64,000 nucleotides of DNA from Lewinellaceae bacterium (GTDB taxonomy: Bacteria > Bacteroidota > Bacteroidia > Chitinophagales > Saprospiraceae). The position numbers were made by a program, and so were the translations under genes. Where the stretch lies: NCBI GenBank assembly GCA_020636275.1, contig JACJYD010000002.1, forward strand, positions 62,001 to 126,000. Direction: 5' to 3'. Position 1 is the first letter of the stretch, and each line of letters starts with the position of its first letter. Under the pieces are notes generated by a model. The model saw only the letters and a program-made list of their open reading frames with translations. It ran no database searches and was not told the origin of the DNA. Shown here piece after piece: positions 17,831 to 27,579 of the stretch.

Positions 17831-19885
17831 TCAGGAGCGAATGACAAACACTTTTTCCAGCATCCTATTCTTTTCCGTTTGAATTTCCAGGAAATAAATC
17901 CCCGGCGCCAAACCGTCCAGGCCTATTTCCGTTTTTTCCCCTTTCAACCCGGCTTTCATCCTCATTCTACCCATCAGATCATACAACGCGTACCGGCCAT
18001 TCTCCACCCCGGGCAGCTCGATCGTCAACCAACTCCTCGCCGGATTGGGGTAGATCTTCCAGCCGGCGGGCAGCTGGTTCGATACGGAATTGATGACCTC
18101 CACTTCGAGCGATGCCGACAGGGCATCGCACCCGTTTACATCCGTGATCTGGACGGAATAGCTGCCGCTTTCGCCGGGTACAAAATACGGGTTGGTGGCG
18201 CCTTCAAGGAGGATGTCGTTCAGGAACCACTGATAAGATTCCGCAGGCGTTGCGAATAGGGTGTCGTTCACCAAACTGATCGACGGTACGGCCGCTTCGA
18301 CGATCTGGATCGCTACATTCTCACTGCTGACCATACAGGGTCCCAGGACGCCGGTGTAGCCGTATTGGCCACTCGCGTCGGCCAACCAGACCGCCTGCGT
18401 TGCTCCTTCGATCGGCGAGCCGTCCAACAGCCATTGCCAGGTATCCAGCTCCTCATTGGCCGTCAACTGGATCGAATCGCCCAGGCAGGCCAGCGTGTCG
18501 GTATACGTCAATAGGGGCTCCGGAGCAGCCTGTACCTGAACTTGAACCGAATCGGACTGGGTTTCGCAATAGGCATCGTGCAAAGTTGCAGTATACCAGC
18601 CGGCTTCCTGCACCTGGATCTGGGGATCAACCCATTCGAGCAGTTCGCCGTCGAGGTACCATTCCAGGGAGCTGACATTGGGATCGGCTGCAAGCAACAC
18701 GCTTTCCCCGGCACAGATGAGCGAATCTCCGGTCAGGGTAATGCCCGGATCGGGGTAGGCCGGAACTGCAACAGGCGCCAGGTCGATCGAGTCGAGCGTC
18801 AGCACGAAAAGGCCGTTGGACATGTCTGAGCCCAGGATGGTCCCGGAAGGCAGGAACGCATAAACGCCCCAGCAGCCTTTGTAATCGAAGTAATTCGAAT
18901 TGGCTGGGTAGGTGTCGTACCAGGCCACTTGCTTTACATCGGAAGGATCGGACATGTCGAATACCTGGACGCCGTCGTGGTAATAGGATACGAAAATGTA
19001 GTTTTCGCGGATAAAGGGGTTGTGTGGAATGCTGGCCGTATCGACCGGCGCCAGCAATTTGGACCGGAAGACGTCGGTTACCTGGATATCCGCCAGGTTG
19101 GACACGTTCAGCATTTTGAGTCCTTTGTTGAAAGTCTCATCCGCCATGACGGCATAATTGCCGTCTTCGCTCAGCCAGCTGGAGTGATTGTAGCCGCTTT
19201 GCGGGTAACTGGTCAGGGTGCCCAACAGCACGGGACTTTGGGGATTGGAAAAATCGTAGACGTAGAATCCGTTATTTCCATGGGAGCAGTACCCGATCTT
19301 GTTCCGTACATATATGTCGTGAAAATAGCCGGCCGGGAGGATGGGATTGCCGATCAGGGTCGGGTTGTCGGGATCGCCATTCAGGTCGAGGATAATCGCG
19401 CCGTTGCTATTGGCATTCGAACCGGCCACAAAAAGCCAGCCGGCTTCTTCATCGATGAAAATATTGTGGGCGCTCTTGAAAAAGGCAGTCGTCTGGTTGG
19501 TCTTGACCACCGTATCCGGGAGCTGCGACAGGTCGAAGATCATAAGCCCTTCCTGACAATTGTCGCATACCGAGTAGGCCCTTTGTTTATAGGTTTTCAT
19601 ATCCCGCCAGATCGTGGTCGCGCCCCCGGGGAACGCTTCGATTTCCTTGGGATTGGCCAGATCGACCAGATCGAAGAAATGGACGTAATGTGCAGAGCCC
19701 AGGATGGCGTATTCCCGGCCGCTGCAGTCGGTATATCCCCAGACTTCATTGTACCGCGTACCGGATGCAATAGGAAGGGTATCTACTTTATATTGCCCCC
19801 GAAGGGTCATGTTGTGGCTGATCTGGGTATGGCCCATACCCACAAAACATCCCCATAGAAGCACCAGCAAAATTGTCGATCTCAT
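17831..19885 (-). CDS. choice-of-anchor B family protein with T9SS sorting tail
   Basis: 684 aa from ATG at 19883-19885, chosen because it opens with a signal peptide (MRSTILLVLLWGCFVGMGHTQ); a longer reading frame upstream lacks one. Residues about 25-400 form LVIVD/beta-propeller-like repeats (YTDCSGREYAILG, HFFDLVDLANP, YCSHGNNGFYVYDFS), characteristic of the choice-of-anchor B family. Ig/PKD-like repeats follow (about 410-600), then a type IX sorting domain (about 610-684: GWKIYPNPARSWLTIELPG ... GLAPGIYFLEI). It should be exported through the outer membrane by T9SS and anchored at the cell surface. Biological role not known. Confidence 0.85.
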   Translation of the reverse strand: MRSTILLVLLWGCFVGMGHTQISHNMTLRGQYKVDTLPIASGTRYNEVWGYTDCSGREYAILGSAHYVHFFDLVDLANPKEIEAFPGGATTIWRDMKTYKQRAYSVCDNCQEGLMIFDLSQLPDTVVKTNQTTAFFKSAHNIFIDEEAGWLFVAGSNANSNGAIILDLNGDPDNPTLIGNPILPAGYFHDIYVRNKIGYCSHGNNGFYVYDFSNPQSPVLLGTLTSYPQSGYNHSSWLSEDGNYAVMADETFNKGLKMLNVSNLADIQVTDVFRSKLLAPVDTASIPHNPFIRENYIFVSYYHDGVQVFDMSDPSDVKQVAWYDTYPANSNYFDYKGCWGVYAFLPSGTILGSDMSNGLFVLTLDSIDLAPVAVPAYPDPGITLTGDSLICAGESVLLAADPNVSSLEWYLDGELLEWVDPQIQVQEAGWYTATLHDAYCETQSDSVQVQVQAAPEPLLTYTDTLACLGDSIQLTANEELDTWQWLLDGSPIEGATQAVWLADASGQYGYTGVLGPCMVSSENVAIQIVEAAVPSISLVNDTLFATPAESYQWFLNDILLEGATNPYFVPGESGSYSVQITDVNGCDALSASLEVEVINSVSNQLPAGWKIYPNPARSWLTIELPGVENGRYALYDLMGRMRMKAGLKGEKTEIGLDGLAPGIYFLEIQTEKNRMLEKVFVIRS

Positions 19886-20002
19886 GATATCCAGTATTTT
19901 GGGGGGTAAAAATAGGAAAGGTAACCAGGTTTGGGGGGTGAGGCGGATGTTTTTACAAAATATTTGCAAATTTGTGGTTTGCCCCTCCACAAAACCGGGA
20001 TC

Positions 20003-21706
20003 ATGTCCGACAAAACGCCCATCCTCCAAGTCGACCGCCTTTCCGTCGGGTTTCAATCCGACCGGGGCTATTTTCCGGCGGTCAAAGAGGTGTCTTTTGC
20101 CCTTGCGCCCGGTGAATCCCTCGGCGTTGTGGGAGAGTCGGGGTCTGGAAAATCGCTCACCGCGCTTTCCCTCCTGCGGCTCACCGACTACCTGCCGGGC
20201 TGCGTAATGCAGGCAGAGGGCATTCGTTATGCGGCAGGACCGGATCGGCTATTGGACCTTGCCCGGCTCGCCGGCCCGGCGCTGCGCCGGGTGAGGGGCA
20301 AGGAGATCTCCATCATTTTTCAGGATCCATCCACGGCGCTCAACCCGGTGTTTACCTGTGGCGATCAGTTGGAAGAGGTGCTTCGCCTCCACCAGGGACT
20401 GGACCGGAAAGCGGCCCGCGCTGCGGCCATGAACTGGCTGGAGCGGGTGCAACTCACCGATATCGGGCGGATCCATGCTTCCTATCCCCATCAACTATCC
20501 GGCGGACAGAAACAGCGGGTCGCCATCGCTATCGCCCTGGCCGCGGAGCCCCGGTTGCTGATCGCCGACGAGCCTACCACCTCGCTCGACGTTACCGTAC
20601 AGCGGCGCATTCTGGATCTGCTCCGCCAATTGCGGGAAGACCTCGGCATGAGCATGCTCTTCATTTCCCATGACCTGGGAGTGGTGGCTGAGATGGTCGA
20701 ACGGGTGTTGGTCATGCAACAGGGTCGCTTTGTGGAGGAAGGTCCGGTGCGTCAATTGTTCCAGCAGCCTTCCCATGCCTACACCCGGCAACTGCTGGCC
20801 AGCCGGCCTCCGCTGGATATCCGCCTCAAACGCCTGCCCATCGAGGCGGGGGTGCAATCCCAATCCTGGACCCCGGCAGAAACACAAAGCCGCCTGACCC
20901 ATTTCGAAGCGCAGGAGCCCCTGCTACGGGTCGAGGCATTGGAAGTGGAGTATGAAAATCCCGGCCGAAGCTTTTTTGGGAAGCCCACCTATCTCCGGGC
21001 GGTCGATCAGGTCAGCCTGGAGATCGCACCTGGCGAAACGCTGGGCGTTGTAGGCGAATCGGGTTGTGGGAAGACCTCCCTGGGTAAAGCGATCATCCGG
21101 CTGGTCAGCCCAAAAGCCGGAAAGGTATTTCTCGACGGACAGGATGTGCTGGGACTTCCCGAGCGCCAATGGCGGACCCTCCGCCGCCGGGCTCAGATCA
21201 TTTTTCAGGACCCCTACCATTCGCTCAATCCCCGCATGCCGGTTGGGGAAGCGATCCTGGAACCCCTGACCGTACACCGCCTGGGCGCCACAGCTACCGA
21301 GCGCCGCGATCGCGTCGACCATTGGCTTGAAAAAGTAGGGCTGGATGGATCCTATTCCGCCCGCTATCCGCACGAGCTCTCCGGAGGCCAGCGCCAGCGC
21401 ATCGGCATCGCCCGGGCCCTTGCCGTCGAACCCCACCTGCTCATTTGCGACGAATGCGTATCCGCCCTGGATGTATCCGTGCAGGCCCAGATCCTGAATT
21501 TGCTGCTCGACCTGCAGGTGTCTACCGGCTTTTCGATGCTCTTTATCTCCCACGATTGGGCCGTTGTGCGCTTCATCAGCGACCGGGTTATGGTCATGCG
21601 AAACGGACGGGTACTGGAAAGCGGTCCGGTGGAAGAGGTGTGGACGAAACCGAAGCAAGCCTATACACGCGAGCTCATCGAGGCTGTTCCGGCCGCCGGA
21701 TTTTAA
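20003..21706 (+). CDS. fused double ATP-binding protein of a dipeptide/oligopeptide ABC importer (DppD-DppF type)
   Basis: 567 aa from ATG 20003. Two complete ABC cassettes: Walker A GESGSGKS (about 48) and GESGCGKT (about 352), signatures LSGGQKQR (about 168) and LSGGQRQR (about 465), Walker B LLIADEP and LLICDEC, and H-loops ISHD in both. The oligopeptide-type C-terminal extension (HAYTRQLL, QAYTRELI) follows each cassette. The arrangement is like GsiA/YejF. No permease or solute-binding gene is nearby, so the partners are elsewhere. The second Walker B has C in place of the usual P-adjacent residue (DECVS), a known variant in DppF-like proteins. Monocistronic. Confidence 0.9.
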   Translation: MSDKTPILQVDRLSVGFQSDRGYFPAVKEVSFALAPGESLGVVGESGSGKSLTALSLLRLTDYLPGCVMQAEGIRYAAGPDRLLDLARLAGPALRRVRGKEISIIFQDPSTALNPVFTCGDQLEEVLRLHQGLDRKAARAAAMNWLERVQLTDIGRIHASYPHQLSGGQKQRVAIAIALAAEPRLLIADEPTTSLDVTVQRRILDLLRQLREDLGMSMLFISHDLGVVAEMVERVLVMQQGRFVEEGPVRQLFQQPSHAYTRQLLASRPPLDIRLKRLPIEAGVQSQSWTPAETQSRLTHFEAQEPLLRVEALEVEYENPGRSFFGKPTYLRAVDQVSLEIAPGETLGVVGESGCGKTSLGKAIIRLVSPKAGKVFLDGQDVLGLPERQWRTLRRRAQIIFQDPYHSLNPRMPVGEAILEPLTVHRLGATATERRDRVDHWLEKVGLDGSYSARYPHELSGGQRQRIGIARALAVEPHLLICDECVSALDVSVQAQILNLLLDLQVSTGFSMLFISHDWAVVRFISDRVMVMRNGRVLESGPVEEVWTKPKQAYTRELIEAVPAAGF

Positions 21707-21843
21707 AAAAATATCCTACTTGCTGCAACCTTCCGGAGTGTTCCCGGGTCTACTAAATGATGGTAAAGTTGTCGATGAAATACCTTGTTTGGTCTAAAAC
21801 CCTTATGGAACTGATATAAATTTTCGTACTTTCACCACGCTTA

Positions 21844-22080
21844 ATGAAACACCCAATGAAACGATCGCGCTTACAACCACTTTTATTTGGATTGCTTATT
21901 CTTTGCAGTATTGCCTCTTATGTATATCTGAGCGCACAGCAAGATGAAGCACAGGTCCCGGTTCAGGGACAGACTGTTACGGATATGGAAGAAAAGCAGG
22001 AAGTAGTCCTCCCGGATATGACGCTGGTAAAAAAACTGCTCGACGCTTCCAAACTTCTGTCCAGTTTTACCCCCCGCTAG
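21844..22080 (+). CDS. small membrane-anchored protein, unknown
   Basis: 78 aa (or 74 if the second ATG at 21856 is used). One hydrophobic segment near the N-terminus (LQPLLFGLLILCSIASYVYL) after a positively charged start, then an acidic 50-residue tail with no Cys. It could be a single-span inner-membrane protein or a secreted one; no family recognised. It ends 4 bp inside the convergent MBL gene, so the two share terminal bases. Evidence for translation is the signal-anchor architecture only. Confidence 0.45.
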   Translation: MKHPMKRSRLQPLLFGLLILCSIASYVYLSAQQDEAQVPVQGQTVTDMEEKQEVVLPDMTLVKKLLDASKLLSSFTPR

Positions 22081-22973
22081 GCAGAACGCTCCATCTTCTT
22101 TTTCCAATACCGCAACAATCCCGCCACACTCATCCAGGCGGGATTGGCGAGGTCGTAGCGATCCTTGTCTTCTCCTCCTTTTATTCCAAATTGTGCCAAC
22201 TCCTCGTCTGCCATTTGCTGTAGCTGAGGTGTGATCGTATCAGGCGCTTCTCCGGCATCGAAATGCGGCTTCATCCAGCCTGCGTATTTGTCCAATTGCT
22301 TTTCCAGGGTATTTAAATGGGATTCAATCTCGTAGACCGGACCGAAGTGGGTCAACCACAGCGCCTTCGGTTGTGCCTGGCGAAGGATCACGATCGACCG
22401 TTTCCAATCCTCCACGTTGATATCCGGCGGCGGACAAGGCGGCACAAGGGGGCCTCCATGGATCTTCACTCCTGCCACATCTCCGCAAATGAGCTGATCG
22501 CCGACCTGCCAGGCAATGTGATGCACCGCATGGCCGGGCGTGTGCAGCGCTTTAACTTTTACCGACCCAAATTCCAATACGGTCCCGTCTTCCACCGCCA
22601 CCAGTTTAGCTGCGTCGATGGCCTGCATATCTCCCCATAACCGGTCCATATCGTCTTTATAGATCCGCCGGGCCGATTCCATGAGTTTGGAAGGGTCGAG
22701 CAAGTGGTTATACCCAAAGGGGTGAACGTAAACCTGCACCCCCTCCCGAGCAAGCGCCCAGGAGGCTCCGGCGTGGTCGAGGTGGATGTGGGTCACCAAC
22801 GCCGCCGCGAGGTCTTTGGGTTGGTAGCCCTTTTTAGCAAGACCATCCACCAGGTTCGGGTAAGTAGAGTAGGGGCCTGTCTCGAAAAGGATGGGCCCAA
22901 TTTCGGTGTCGAGCAGAAAGGCCGCGATGGTGTCGGAGTGGCCTTGGAAATAGAGGTCGATGAGTTGGAACAT
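22077..22973 (-). CDS. MBL-fold metallo-hydrolase
   Basis: 298 aa. The binuclear metal site is complete: THIHLDHAGA (HxHxDH, near residue 62), HTPGHAVHHIAW (H near 150), GDVAG (D near 170) and THFGPVYE (H near 220). The pattern resembles the glyoxalase II / lactonase branch without a clear substrate. C-terminal helices (about 235-298) probably cover the active site. It is monocistronic and its 3' end touches the small + strand gene. Cytoplasmic; no signal peptide. Confidence 0.85.
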   Translation of the reverse strand: MFQLIDLYFQGHSDTIAAFLLDTEIGPILFETGPYSTYPNLVDGLAKKGYQPKDLAAALVTHIHLDHAGASWALAREGVQVYVHPFGYNHLLDPSKLMESARRIYKDDMDRLWGDMQAIDAAKLVAVEDGTVLEFGSVKVKALHTPGHAVHHIAWQVGDQLICGDVAGVKIHGGPLVPPCPPPDINVEDWKRSIVILRQAQPKALWLTHFGPVYEIESHLNTLEKQLDKYAGWMKPHFDAGEAPDTITPQLQQMADEELAQFGIKGGEDKDRYDLANPAWMSVAGLLRYWKKKMERSA

Positions 22974-23051
22974 CTTATGAGTTTTTTGTTTTGAGTCTTT
23001 GGTTTTTAGTTGTTGTGGCGCCTAAAACTAAAAATTAAAAACTCAAAACCC

Positions 23052-24740
23052 TTAATACCCTGCCGCCTGTCCATCTTTCCGGGACTCCGAAGCGCCGTAG
23101 TAAACCCCGTTTTCTGCATCCCATAAAATGGCCTGGTATCCGCCATAGGAGCCGAGGTCGAAACTGACGAGGTGGCCGCGGCGCATCAACTCGCGGATGA
23201 CTTCGTAGTCGAAGCCGTCCTCGAGGCTGACCCGTCCTCCGTCGGTCATTTCCTCGCCGGTGGGTTGGGAAGAACCGAAATGCTGGATCCGCGGGGCATC
23301 GCCGGCTTCCTGGAGGTTCATACCGAAGTCGATGAGGTTGACGACGATCTGCACGTGCCCTTGGGGCTGCATGTCGCCGCCCATGACCCCGAAGCTCACC
23401 CAGGGCTTTCCTTCCTTAGTGATGAACCCCGGGATGATGGTGTGGAAAGGCCGCTTGTGCGGCGCATAGGCGTTGAGGTGGTTTTTATCGAGGGAAAAGA
23501 GTTCGCCGCGGTCCTGGAGCATGAAGCCCAGGTCTCCGGGCACCATGCCGGAACCCATGCCGCGGTAGTTGCTCTGGATGAGCGAAACCATATTGCCGGC
23601 GGCATCGGCTACGGTCAGGTAGATGGTATTGCCCGGGTCGAGCTTCCCCGGATCGTACCGGCGGGCGGCGCGTCCGGGATTGAGCAGTTTCCTTCGCTCC
23701 CCGGCGTATTCCTTGGAGATCAGTTGCGCGACCGGCAGTTCGTGGAAGGCCGGATCGGCGTAGTAGTGGGCCCGGTCTTCGTAGACCAGTTTTTTGGCTT
23801 CGACGAAGGTATGCACGTAGTCGGCGCTGCCGAAGCCCATCGCTTTGATGTCATACCCTTCCAGGATATTCAACATCTGGAGGGCGGCGATGCCCTGTCC
23901 GTTGGGCGGGATCTCCCAAACGTCGTAGCCCCGGTAGTTGGTCGATACCGGTTCCACCCATTCCGAGTGATGGTCGGCCAGGTCTTTTTCCGACAAAAAT
24001 CCGCCCTGTTCTTCCATAAACCGGGCAATAGTCCGGGCGATCTCGCCCTTGTAATAGGCATCGCGGCCGCCCCGGGCGATCTTTTCATACGTATCGGCCA
24101 GCCGCGGATTTTTGAAGATCTCACCTTTCCGCGGCGTATGCCCCATGGGCATATAGGTTTCTTTAAAATTGGGGTAATCCTGAAAGCGGCGACCACTCAA
24201 TTCGAGATAATAGGCGATCAGTTCCGATACCGGGAAGCCCTCCCGGGCATACTGGATCGCCGGCGCCAGGATGCGCTCCATCGGCAACGTCCCGAACTTC
24301 CCGTGCAATTCGAACCAGCCATCCACCGCCCCTGGTACAGAGACCGGAAGGGGCCCGTAGGGTGGGATGGAGGTATAGCCCTTTTCCAGAAAATAGTCGA
24401 GCGTAAGGGAATACGGCGAGCGCCCGGATGCATTCAGGCCATATAACTGTTGGGTTTTCGCATCCCATACAATGGCGAAGAGGTCGCCTCCGATGCCGCT
24501 GCCCGTGGGTTCCATCAATCCCAGCGCCGCATCGGCTGCGATGGCTGCATCGACGGCGCTGCCCCCTTGTTTCAAAATGTCCAGTGCGATCTGGGTGACC
24601 AGCGGCTGACTGGTACAAGCCATTCCGTGGGTGGCGATCACCTCTGAGCGGGTCGCGAACGAACGCCCGGTGATGCGGTCCTGGGCGGTGGATGCACCGG
24701 CCAGGGAAAGGCTGAGGAAGATGAAGAGGAGGAGGCGCAT
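23052..24740 (-). CDS. ggt: gamma-glutamyltransferase
   Basis: 562 aa. Signal peptide (LLLFIFLSLSLAGASTAQ) followed by the large subunit with GMACTSQPLVTQIALDIL and the glycine-rich SGIGGD. The autocleavage/catalytic Thr lies in PGNTIYLTVADAAGNMVSLI (about 375), followed by GSGMVPGDLGFML of the small-subunit oxyanion region. The pre-protein cleaves itself and then transfers or hydrolyses gamma-glutamyl groups of glutathione in the periplasm. Length fits the family (550-590). It lies 42 bp before the end of tyrS on the same strand but need not be co-transcribed. Confidence 0.9.
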   Translation of the reverse strand: MRLLLFIFLSLSLAGASTAQDRITGRSFATRSEVIATHGMACTSQPLVTQIALDILKQGGSAVDAAIAADAALGLMEPTGSGIGGDLFAIVWDAKTQQLYGLNASGRSPYSLTLDYFLEKGYTSIPPYGPLPVSVPGAVDGWFELHGKFGTLPMERILAPAIQYAREGFPVSELIAYYLELSGRRFQDYPNFKETYMPMGHTPRKGEIFKNPRLADTYEKIARGGRDAYYKGEIARTIARFMEEQGGFLSEKDLADHHSEWVEPVSTNYRGYDVWEIPPNGQGIAALQMLNILEGYDIKAMGFGSADYVHTFVEAKKLVYEDRAHYYADPAFHELPVAQLISKEYAGERRKLLNPGRAARRYDPGKLDPGNTIYLTVADAAGNMVSLIQSNYRGMGSGMVPGDLGFMLQDRGELFSLDKNHLNAYAPHKRPFHTIIPGFITKEGKPWVSFGVMGGDMQPQGHVQIVVNLIDFGMNLQEAGDAPRIQHFGSSQPTGEEMTDGGRVSLEDGFDYEVIRELMRRGHLVSFDLGSYGGYQAILWDAENGVYYGASESRKDGQAAGY

Positions 24741-24781
24741 AAATATTTTTTTTAAATAGGAGGTGCCGGTACCGGAATCTC

Positions 24782-26056
24782 CTATTCTACCACCACCAGG
24801 TACTTATTCTTCTTCCCATTCTCCACCATCAAATATTTCCCGTGGAGCAGGGCATCGGAGTTGATTACATGGTCGTGGCTGTCGATCTTGTCTTTATTGA
24901 CGGAGATGGCGTTGTTTTGAATGGCGCGGCGCACGTCGCCCTTGGAGGCGAGGATGCCGGTAGCATCGGTCAGCAGGTCGGCGACGGCGATACCACTCCG
25001 GATCTGACCGGCAGGTACGGCGTGGCAGGGTATTTCCTGCGAAACGGTATCCAGTTCACCGGCCGACATGGCCAGTAGGGCTTCCTTGCCGGCCTGGCGG
25101 CCGAAAAGCAGCTCGGTGACCCGGAGCACGGATTGGTAGGCCTCTTCCGAATGGACGCGCACGGTCAGTTCCTCCGCAAGGATCCGCTTCAGGGCTTGGG
25201 GATCGCCGGCGTGGGCGGCTTCCAGGGCCTCTACTTCCTCCCGGGTTTTATACGTAAAATAGCGCATGAACCTGGGCAGGTCGCGGTCGTCGGCATTGAT
25301 CCAGAACTGGTAGAACTGGTAGGGGCTGGTCAGGTCGGGATCGAGCCAAATGTTGCCGGCTTCCGATTTGCCGAATTTGGTGCCGTCGGCCTTGGTGAGC
25401 AGGGGAGTGGTCACGGCGTAGGCCTTTTCACTCAGGTTGCGGCGGATGAACTCGGTGCCCGAGGTGATATTGCCCCACTGGTCGGAGCCCCCCATTTGCA
25501 CGGTGCAGCCCTGTTGCTGGAACAGGCATTGGAAATCGTAGGCCTGCAGCAGTTGGTAGCTGAATTCGGTGAAAGAGATACCCGATTCGAGGCGCTTCTG
25601 AACGCTTTCTTTGGAAAGCATATAGTTGACCGTCAGGGTTTTGCCCACGTCACGCAGGAAAGTGAGCACGTCCATCCCGGTATAAAAGTCGATGTTGTTG
25701 AGCATGAGCGCCTTGTTGGGCCCTTCTTCGAAGTTGAGGAACTTGTAGAAATTTTTGCGTTGCCGTTCCAGGTTGGCGTCGAGTTCTTCGAAAGACTTCA
25801 ATTGCCGTTCCTGGTCCTTGCCGGAGGGGTCGCCCACACGGCCCGTTGCACCGCCCATGAGCACGATGGGCCGGTGGCCCGAGCGTTGGAACAGGCTGAG
25901 CAGCATGATCTGGACGAAGTTGCCGATAGTCAGCGCGGGCGCGGTGGGATCGAAGCCGATGTAGCCGGTGCATACCTGGCTGTCGAGGTGATCTTCAATA
26001 CCGGGGGTCGCATCGTGGAGCATGCCCCGCCAACGCAGTTCTTCAATAAAATTCAT
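24782..26056 (-). CDS. tyrS: tyrosine-tRNA ligase
   Basis: 424 aa. Start set at the ATG at 26054-26056 because the family begins MNFIEELRWRG; an ATG 33 bp upstream would add a non-homologous leader. The class I HIGH-like motif is IGFDPTAPALTIGNF (about 38-52), the KMSKS motif is KFGKS (about 224), and Tyr-site residues are in the FSYQLLQAYDF and QMGGSDQWGNI blocks (about 165-195). A C-terminal S4-like domain (about 360-424) binds tRNA. No T-box leader is visible, as expected outside Firmicutes. The upstream gap carries a compound palindrome. Confidence 0.95.
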   Translation of the reverse strand: MNFIEELRWRGMLHDATPGIEDHLDSQVCTGYIGFDPTAPALTIGNFVQIMLLSLFQRSGHRPIVLMGGATGRVGDPSGKDQERQLKSFEELDANLERQRKNFYKFLNFEEGPNKALMLNNIDFYTGMDVLTFLRDVGKTLTVNYMLSKESVQKRLESGISFTEFSYQLLQAYDFQCLFQQQGCTVQMGGSDQWGNITSGTEFIRRNLSEKAYAVTTPLLTKADGTKFGKSEAGNIWLDPDLTSPYQFYQFWINADDRDLPRFMRYFTYKTREEVEALEAAHAGDPQALKRILAEELTVRVHSEEAYQSVLRVTELLFGRQAGKEALLAMSAGELDTVSQEIPCHAVPAGQIRSGIAVADLLTDATGILASKGDVRRAIQNNAISVNKDKIDSHDHVINSDALLHGKYLMVENGKKNKYLVVVE

Positions 26057-26090
26057 TTCAACAAAATTGTGAGGTGCAAATTTATACAAT

Positions 26091-26196
26091 TATACTCAAA
26101 GAAAAGTGATTTGAGAGAAGGGCGGCCCAAGGCAGCTCTTCTCTCAAATGGTTTGCGAACTGCAGGCTCGCAAACCACTTTTCCGTAAGTATAATA
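26091..26196. repeat. compound palindromic element 1 (two hairpins in an outer stem)
   Basis: Outer arms TATACT...AAAAGTG (26091-26108) pair with CACTTTT...AGTATA (26176-26192) around unpaired middles. Hairpin A is 26109-26149 (12-bp ATTTGAGAGAAG stem, then GGCGGCC, 3-nt CAA apex). Hairpin B is 26150-26176 (GGTTTGCGA/TCGCAAACC). The layout is a three-way junction on paper. It lies in the divergent gap between tyrS and the FtsX-type permease gene, so it is not an ordinary 3' terminator. Confidence 0.6.
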
Positions 26197-26274
26197 TGCA
26201 ATGGGCGTGCTCAAAAGGACCGAAAGCAACTTTTTGAGCACGTCGGATATGTTTTTATTGTTTAAATTTCCGGC

Positions 26275-27579
26275 ATGAACCTTTCTTTCTTCATCGCCCG
26301 CAAGGTGGCCGCTTCCGGCCAACGCTCGTTTTCACGCCTGATCATTCGCATCGCGATCGTGGCGGTAGCCCTGAGTGTGGCGGTGATGATCGTCTCTACC
26401 TCCCTGATCGCCGGCTTCAAGCACGAGATCAGCGAAAAGATTTTCGGTTTCTGGGGGCATATCCACATCACCGAGGCCGACGTCAACCGGACCTTGCTCG
26501 ATGTATATCCCGTCGATAAGCACCAGGATTTTTATCCGGGGCTGGACACCATGGGCCCCGTAGCGTATTGGGAGCCTTATCGCTTTTTTGGGAAGGAATT
26601 GGCCAATACCATGCGCGAACGCCATACGCACGGTGGGGTGCGTCATATCCAGGTTTTCGCTCTCAATCCGGGCATCATCGAAACCAAAGACGCGATCGAG
26701 GGGATCATTCTGAAAGGGGTGAGCACGGATTTCGACTGGGAGTTCCTGGAAAAATATCTGCAGGAAGGCGCCCGGCTGGATTTATCCGACACCACCGCCA
26801 GCGACGGCATTCTCATTTCCCGGCAGACGGCCGACCGGCTTAATGTGGCCGTTGGCGACCGCTTTATCGTCTATTTCGTCGAAAATAATCAACAATTGCG
26901 GCGGGCATTCCGGATCCAGGGCATCTACAAGACCGGGCTGGAGGAATACGACCGCAAATTCGCCCTGGTCGATATCCGGAAGATCCAGCAACTGCTGGAC
27001 TGGAAGGAGGACCAGGTGGCCGGTTTCGAGGTATTTATCGACGATATCCGGGATCTGTCGGTCCTCGCCGAATACATTTACGTGGAGAAACTGCCCCGGG
27101 ACCTGTATGCCGAGACGATCCGGGAAAAATTTCCCAGCATCTTCGAATGGCTGGCCCTTCAGGATATAAACGAGAAGGTTATTCTCGCTCTCATGCTCGT
27201 GGTGGGCATCATAAATATGGTCACGGCCCTGCTCATCCTCATTTTGGAGCGCACCAATATGATCGGTATCCTGAAAGCGGTGGGGCAGGGCAACTGGGAT
27301 ATCCGGAAGATCTTTCTCTATTACGGCGCTTTCATCCTGTCTGTCGGCCTTTTTTGGGGCAATTTGGTGGGGATCGGCCTTTGCCTGATCCAACAATATT
27401 TCGAGGTGATCACCCTGTCAGAGGCCGATTACTACCTGTCTGTCGCCCCGGTGGAGATCAACCCCGTCACGGTATTGGGGTTGAATGTATTGACCATTAC
27501 GGTCACCTTGCTTTTCCTGCTGCTGCCCTCTTACCTGGTGAGCCGCATCCGTCCGGTGCAGGCCATCCGTTTCAAGTAG
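26275..27579 (+). CDS. FtsX/LolC-type ABC transporter permease
   Basis: 434 aa. Membrane segment near 24-46 (IIRIAIVAVALSVAVMIVST), a roughly 250-residue periplasmic MacB/PCD-like domain, then three C-terminal helices (about 300-325, 350-375, 395-425; e.g. VILALMLVVGIINMVTALLI) with the ERTNMIGILKAVG coupling loop typical of this family. Such permeases act in lipoprotein sorting or cell-envelope export with a separate ATPase; none is encoded next to it. The stop codon TAG at 27577-27579 forms the first base of the 101-bp tandem repeat. Confidence 0.85.
   Translation: MNLSFFIARKVAASGQRSFSRLIIRIAIVAVALSVAVMIVSTSLIAGFKHEISEKIFGFWGHIHITEADVNRTLLDVYPVDKHQDFYPGLDTMGPVAYWEPYRFFGKELANTMRERHTHGGVRHIQVFALNPGIIETKDAIEGIILKGVSTDFDWEFLEKYLQEGARLDLSDTTASDGILISRQTADRLNVAVGDRFIVYFVENNQQLRRAFRIQGIYKTGLEEYDRKFALVDIRKIQQLLDWKEDQVAGFEVFIDDIRDLSVLAEYIYVEKLPRDLYAETIREKFPSIFEWLALQDINEKVILALMLVVGIINMVTALLILILERTNMIGILKAVGQGNWDIRKIFLYYGAFILSVGLFWGNLVGIGLCLIQQYFEVITLSEADYYLSVAPVEINPVTVLGLNVLTITVTLLFLLLPSYLVSRIRPVQAIRFK

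Noticed and set aside
20003..21706. Frameshift fusion of two ABC genes
   Set aside because: Natural double-cassette proteins of this type exist (GsiA/YejF) and both cassettes are intact in one frame.
26091..26196. T-box or tRNA-like leader of tyrS
   Set aside because: No specifier loop, no T-box consensus and no terminator for tyrS; T-boxes are not expected in this phylum.
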